Assembly (NCBI GenBank): GCA_900763245.1
Contig: CAAFJQ010000135.1
Coordinates: 1-24,306 of the forward strand
Source of the DNA: Bacilli bacterium
GTDB taxonomy: Bacteria > Bacillota_I > Bacilli_A > RFN20 > CAG-288
Length of the DNA stretch: 24,306 bases
Direction of reading: 5' to 3'
Both the position numbers and the translations under genes were made by a program. A model generated the notes under the pieces. That model made no database searches and was not told the DNA's origin. It saw nothing but the letters and a program-made list of their open reading frames with translations. Of this stretch, positions 24,077-24,306 are shown piece by piece (the stretch's first letter is position 1; each line of letters begins with the position of its first letter).

Positions 24077-24183
24077 TGTCTGTTCTCGCACCTATCAACA
24101 AGATCATCGAATGCTCGACTGTCGATGGGCCTGGAACAAGGACTTCTGTCTTTGTTCAACGATGCAACCTAAACTCCCACTGA
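24073..24183 (+). pseudogene. yjjW: Truncated YjjW glycyl-radical activase (5' part only)
   Basis: The first 30 or so codons are clearly the start of a YjjW-type radical-SAM activating enzyme: APINKIIECSTVDGPGTRTS then VFVQRCNLN. The iron-sulfur motif CxxxCxxC begins at the Cys of QRCNLN, but the second Cys position reads Ser, His follows, and then a TGA stops the frame after 36 residues. A working enzyme would continue for more than 200 residues with two further cluster cysteines and other domains. None of that is found in the 123 bases that follow. The homology therefore ends at about 24174-24180, by insertion of foreign DNA, gene decay or an assembly chimera. The ATG overlaps the yjjI stop. 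Confidence 0.8.
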
Positions 24184-24185
24184 AA

Positions 24186-24306
24186 TTATACGCTTTTGAC
24201 TTCCGTCCTTAAAAACTCGTCTATTTTCTTTTCGTCGTAGCCCAGATTCCCGAAGACGGATTTCATCTTGCTTGTCAGGGCGTATTTTCTCTGCCAACCG
24301 TTCCCC
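24186..24306 (-). CDS. C-terminal fragment of an unidentified protein, beyond the yjjW junction
   Basis: On the minus strand an open frame enters from the window end and stops with TAA at 24186-24188. It gives 39 residues, starting GNGWQRKYAL and ending KKIDEFLRTEVKSV. The composition looks like a real soluble, helical C-terminus, but the family is not recognised. It ends only about 6-12 bases from the point where yjjW homology stops, as expected for a gene at the edge of a mobile element. The rest lies outside the window. It could also belong to an unrelated genome if the end of the window is chimeric. Confidence 0.4.
   Translation of the reverse strand, partial: GNGWQRKYALTSKMKSVFGNLGYDEKKIDEFLRTEVKSV

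Noticed and set aside
1..24306. TGA read as Trp (Mycoplasma-type code)
   Set aside because: TGG is used for Trp throughout, and TGA ends fmt and yjjI at the expected family lengths, each overlapping the next start codon.
1..24306. CRISPR arrays, tRNA or rRNA genes, and complete insertion sequences
   Set aside because: No regularly spaced direct repeats, tRNA-like cloverleaf, rRNA sequence or transposase gene was seen. The only hint of a mobile element is the junction after 24174.

Overview
The window looks like a chromosomal fragment of a low-GC, anaerobic, host- or gut-associated Bacillota (an Erysipelotrichia- or Mollicutes-related lineage is the best guess; the species cannot be named). 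The basis is AT-rich intergenic DNA with A/T homopolymers, strong AGGAGG-type ribosome binding sites, five or six lipobox lipoproteins, a PF06541 membrane protein typical of Firmicutes, and a glycyl-radical enzyme. TGG encodes Trp and TGA acts as a stop (fmt, yjjI), so the standard bacterial code (11) fits.

Layout. (1) 1-378: AT-rich leader ending in a strong promoter, with a LacI/CcpA-type operator on the start site. (2) 379-11519: one long co-directional maltodextrin/starch operon: malQ, sugar-binding lipoprotein, malF, malG, lipid-anchored GH13 amylase, an unusually long MsmX/MalK-type ATPase (844 aa, with tandem TOBE-like units and about 220 residues of predicted coiled coil), and two small lipoproteins of unknown function, closed by a terminator. 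(3) 11689-13362: a lipid-anchored M6-type metalloprotease. (4) 13404-14357 (minus): PF06541 membrane protein. (5) 14416-15830: fmt and ybaK/ebsC (translation start and tRNA proofreading). (6) 15890-16774 (minus): class II fructose-bisphosphate aldolase. (7) 16835-17244: AT-rich non-coding gap. (8) 17245-22492: a nucleoside ABC importer operon (BMP lipoprotein, double ATPase, two permeases) preceded by a purine-riboswitch-like leader. (9) 22568-24183: yjjI glycyl-radical enzyme followed by its activase yjjW, which is cut after 36 codons at an abrupt junction with foreign sequence that runs to the window end.

How it works together. The first operon should take alpha-glucan from surface cleavage (amylase lipoprotein) through capture and import (binding protein, MalFG, ATPase) to intracellular disproportionation (MalQ). 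The second transporter should import purine nucleosides and sense a purine ligand in its own leader RNA. The yjjI-yjjW pair next to it recalls the E. coli arrangement, where yjjW-yjjI neighbour the deo nucleoside catabolism genes. Both ABC systems carry a strong hairpin between the binding-protein gene and the next gene, probably to keep the binding protein in excess.

The points most worth attention are the ATPase with coiled-coil and repeated TOBE-like C-terminus, the atypical purine riboswitch with a candidate translational switch, and the truncated yjjW junction.
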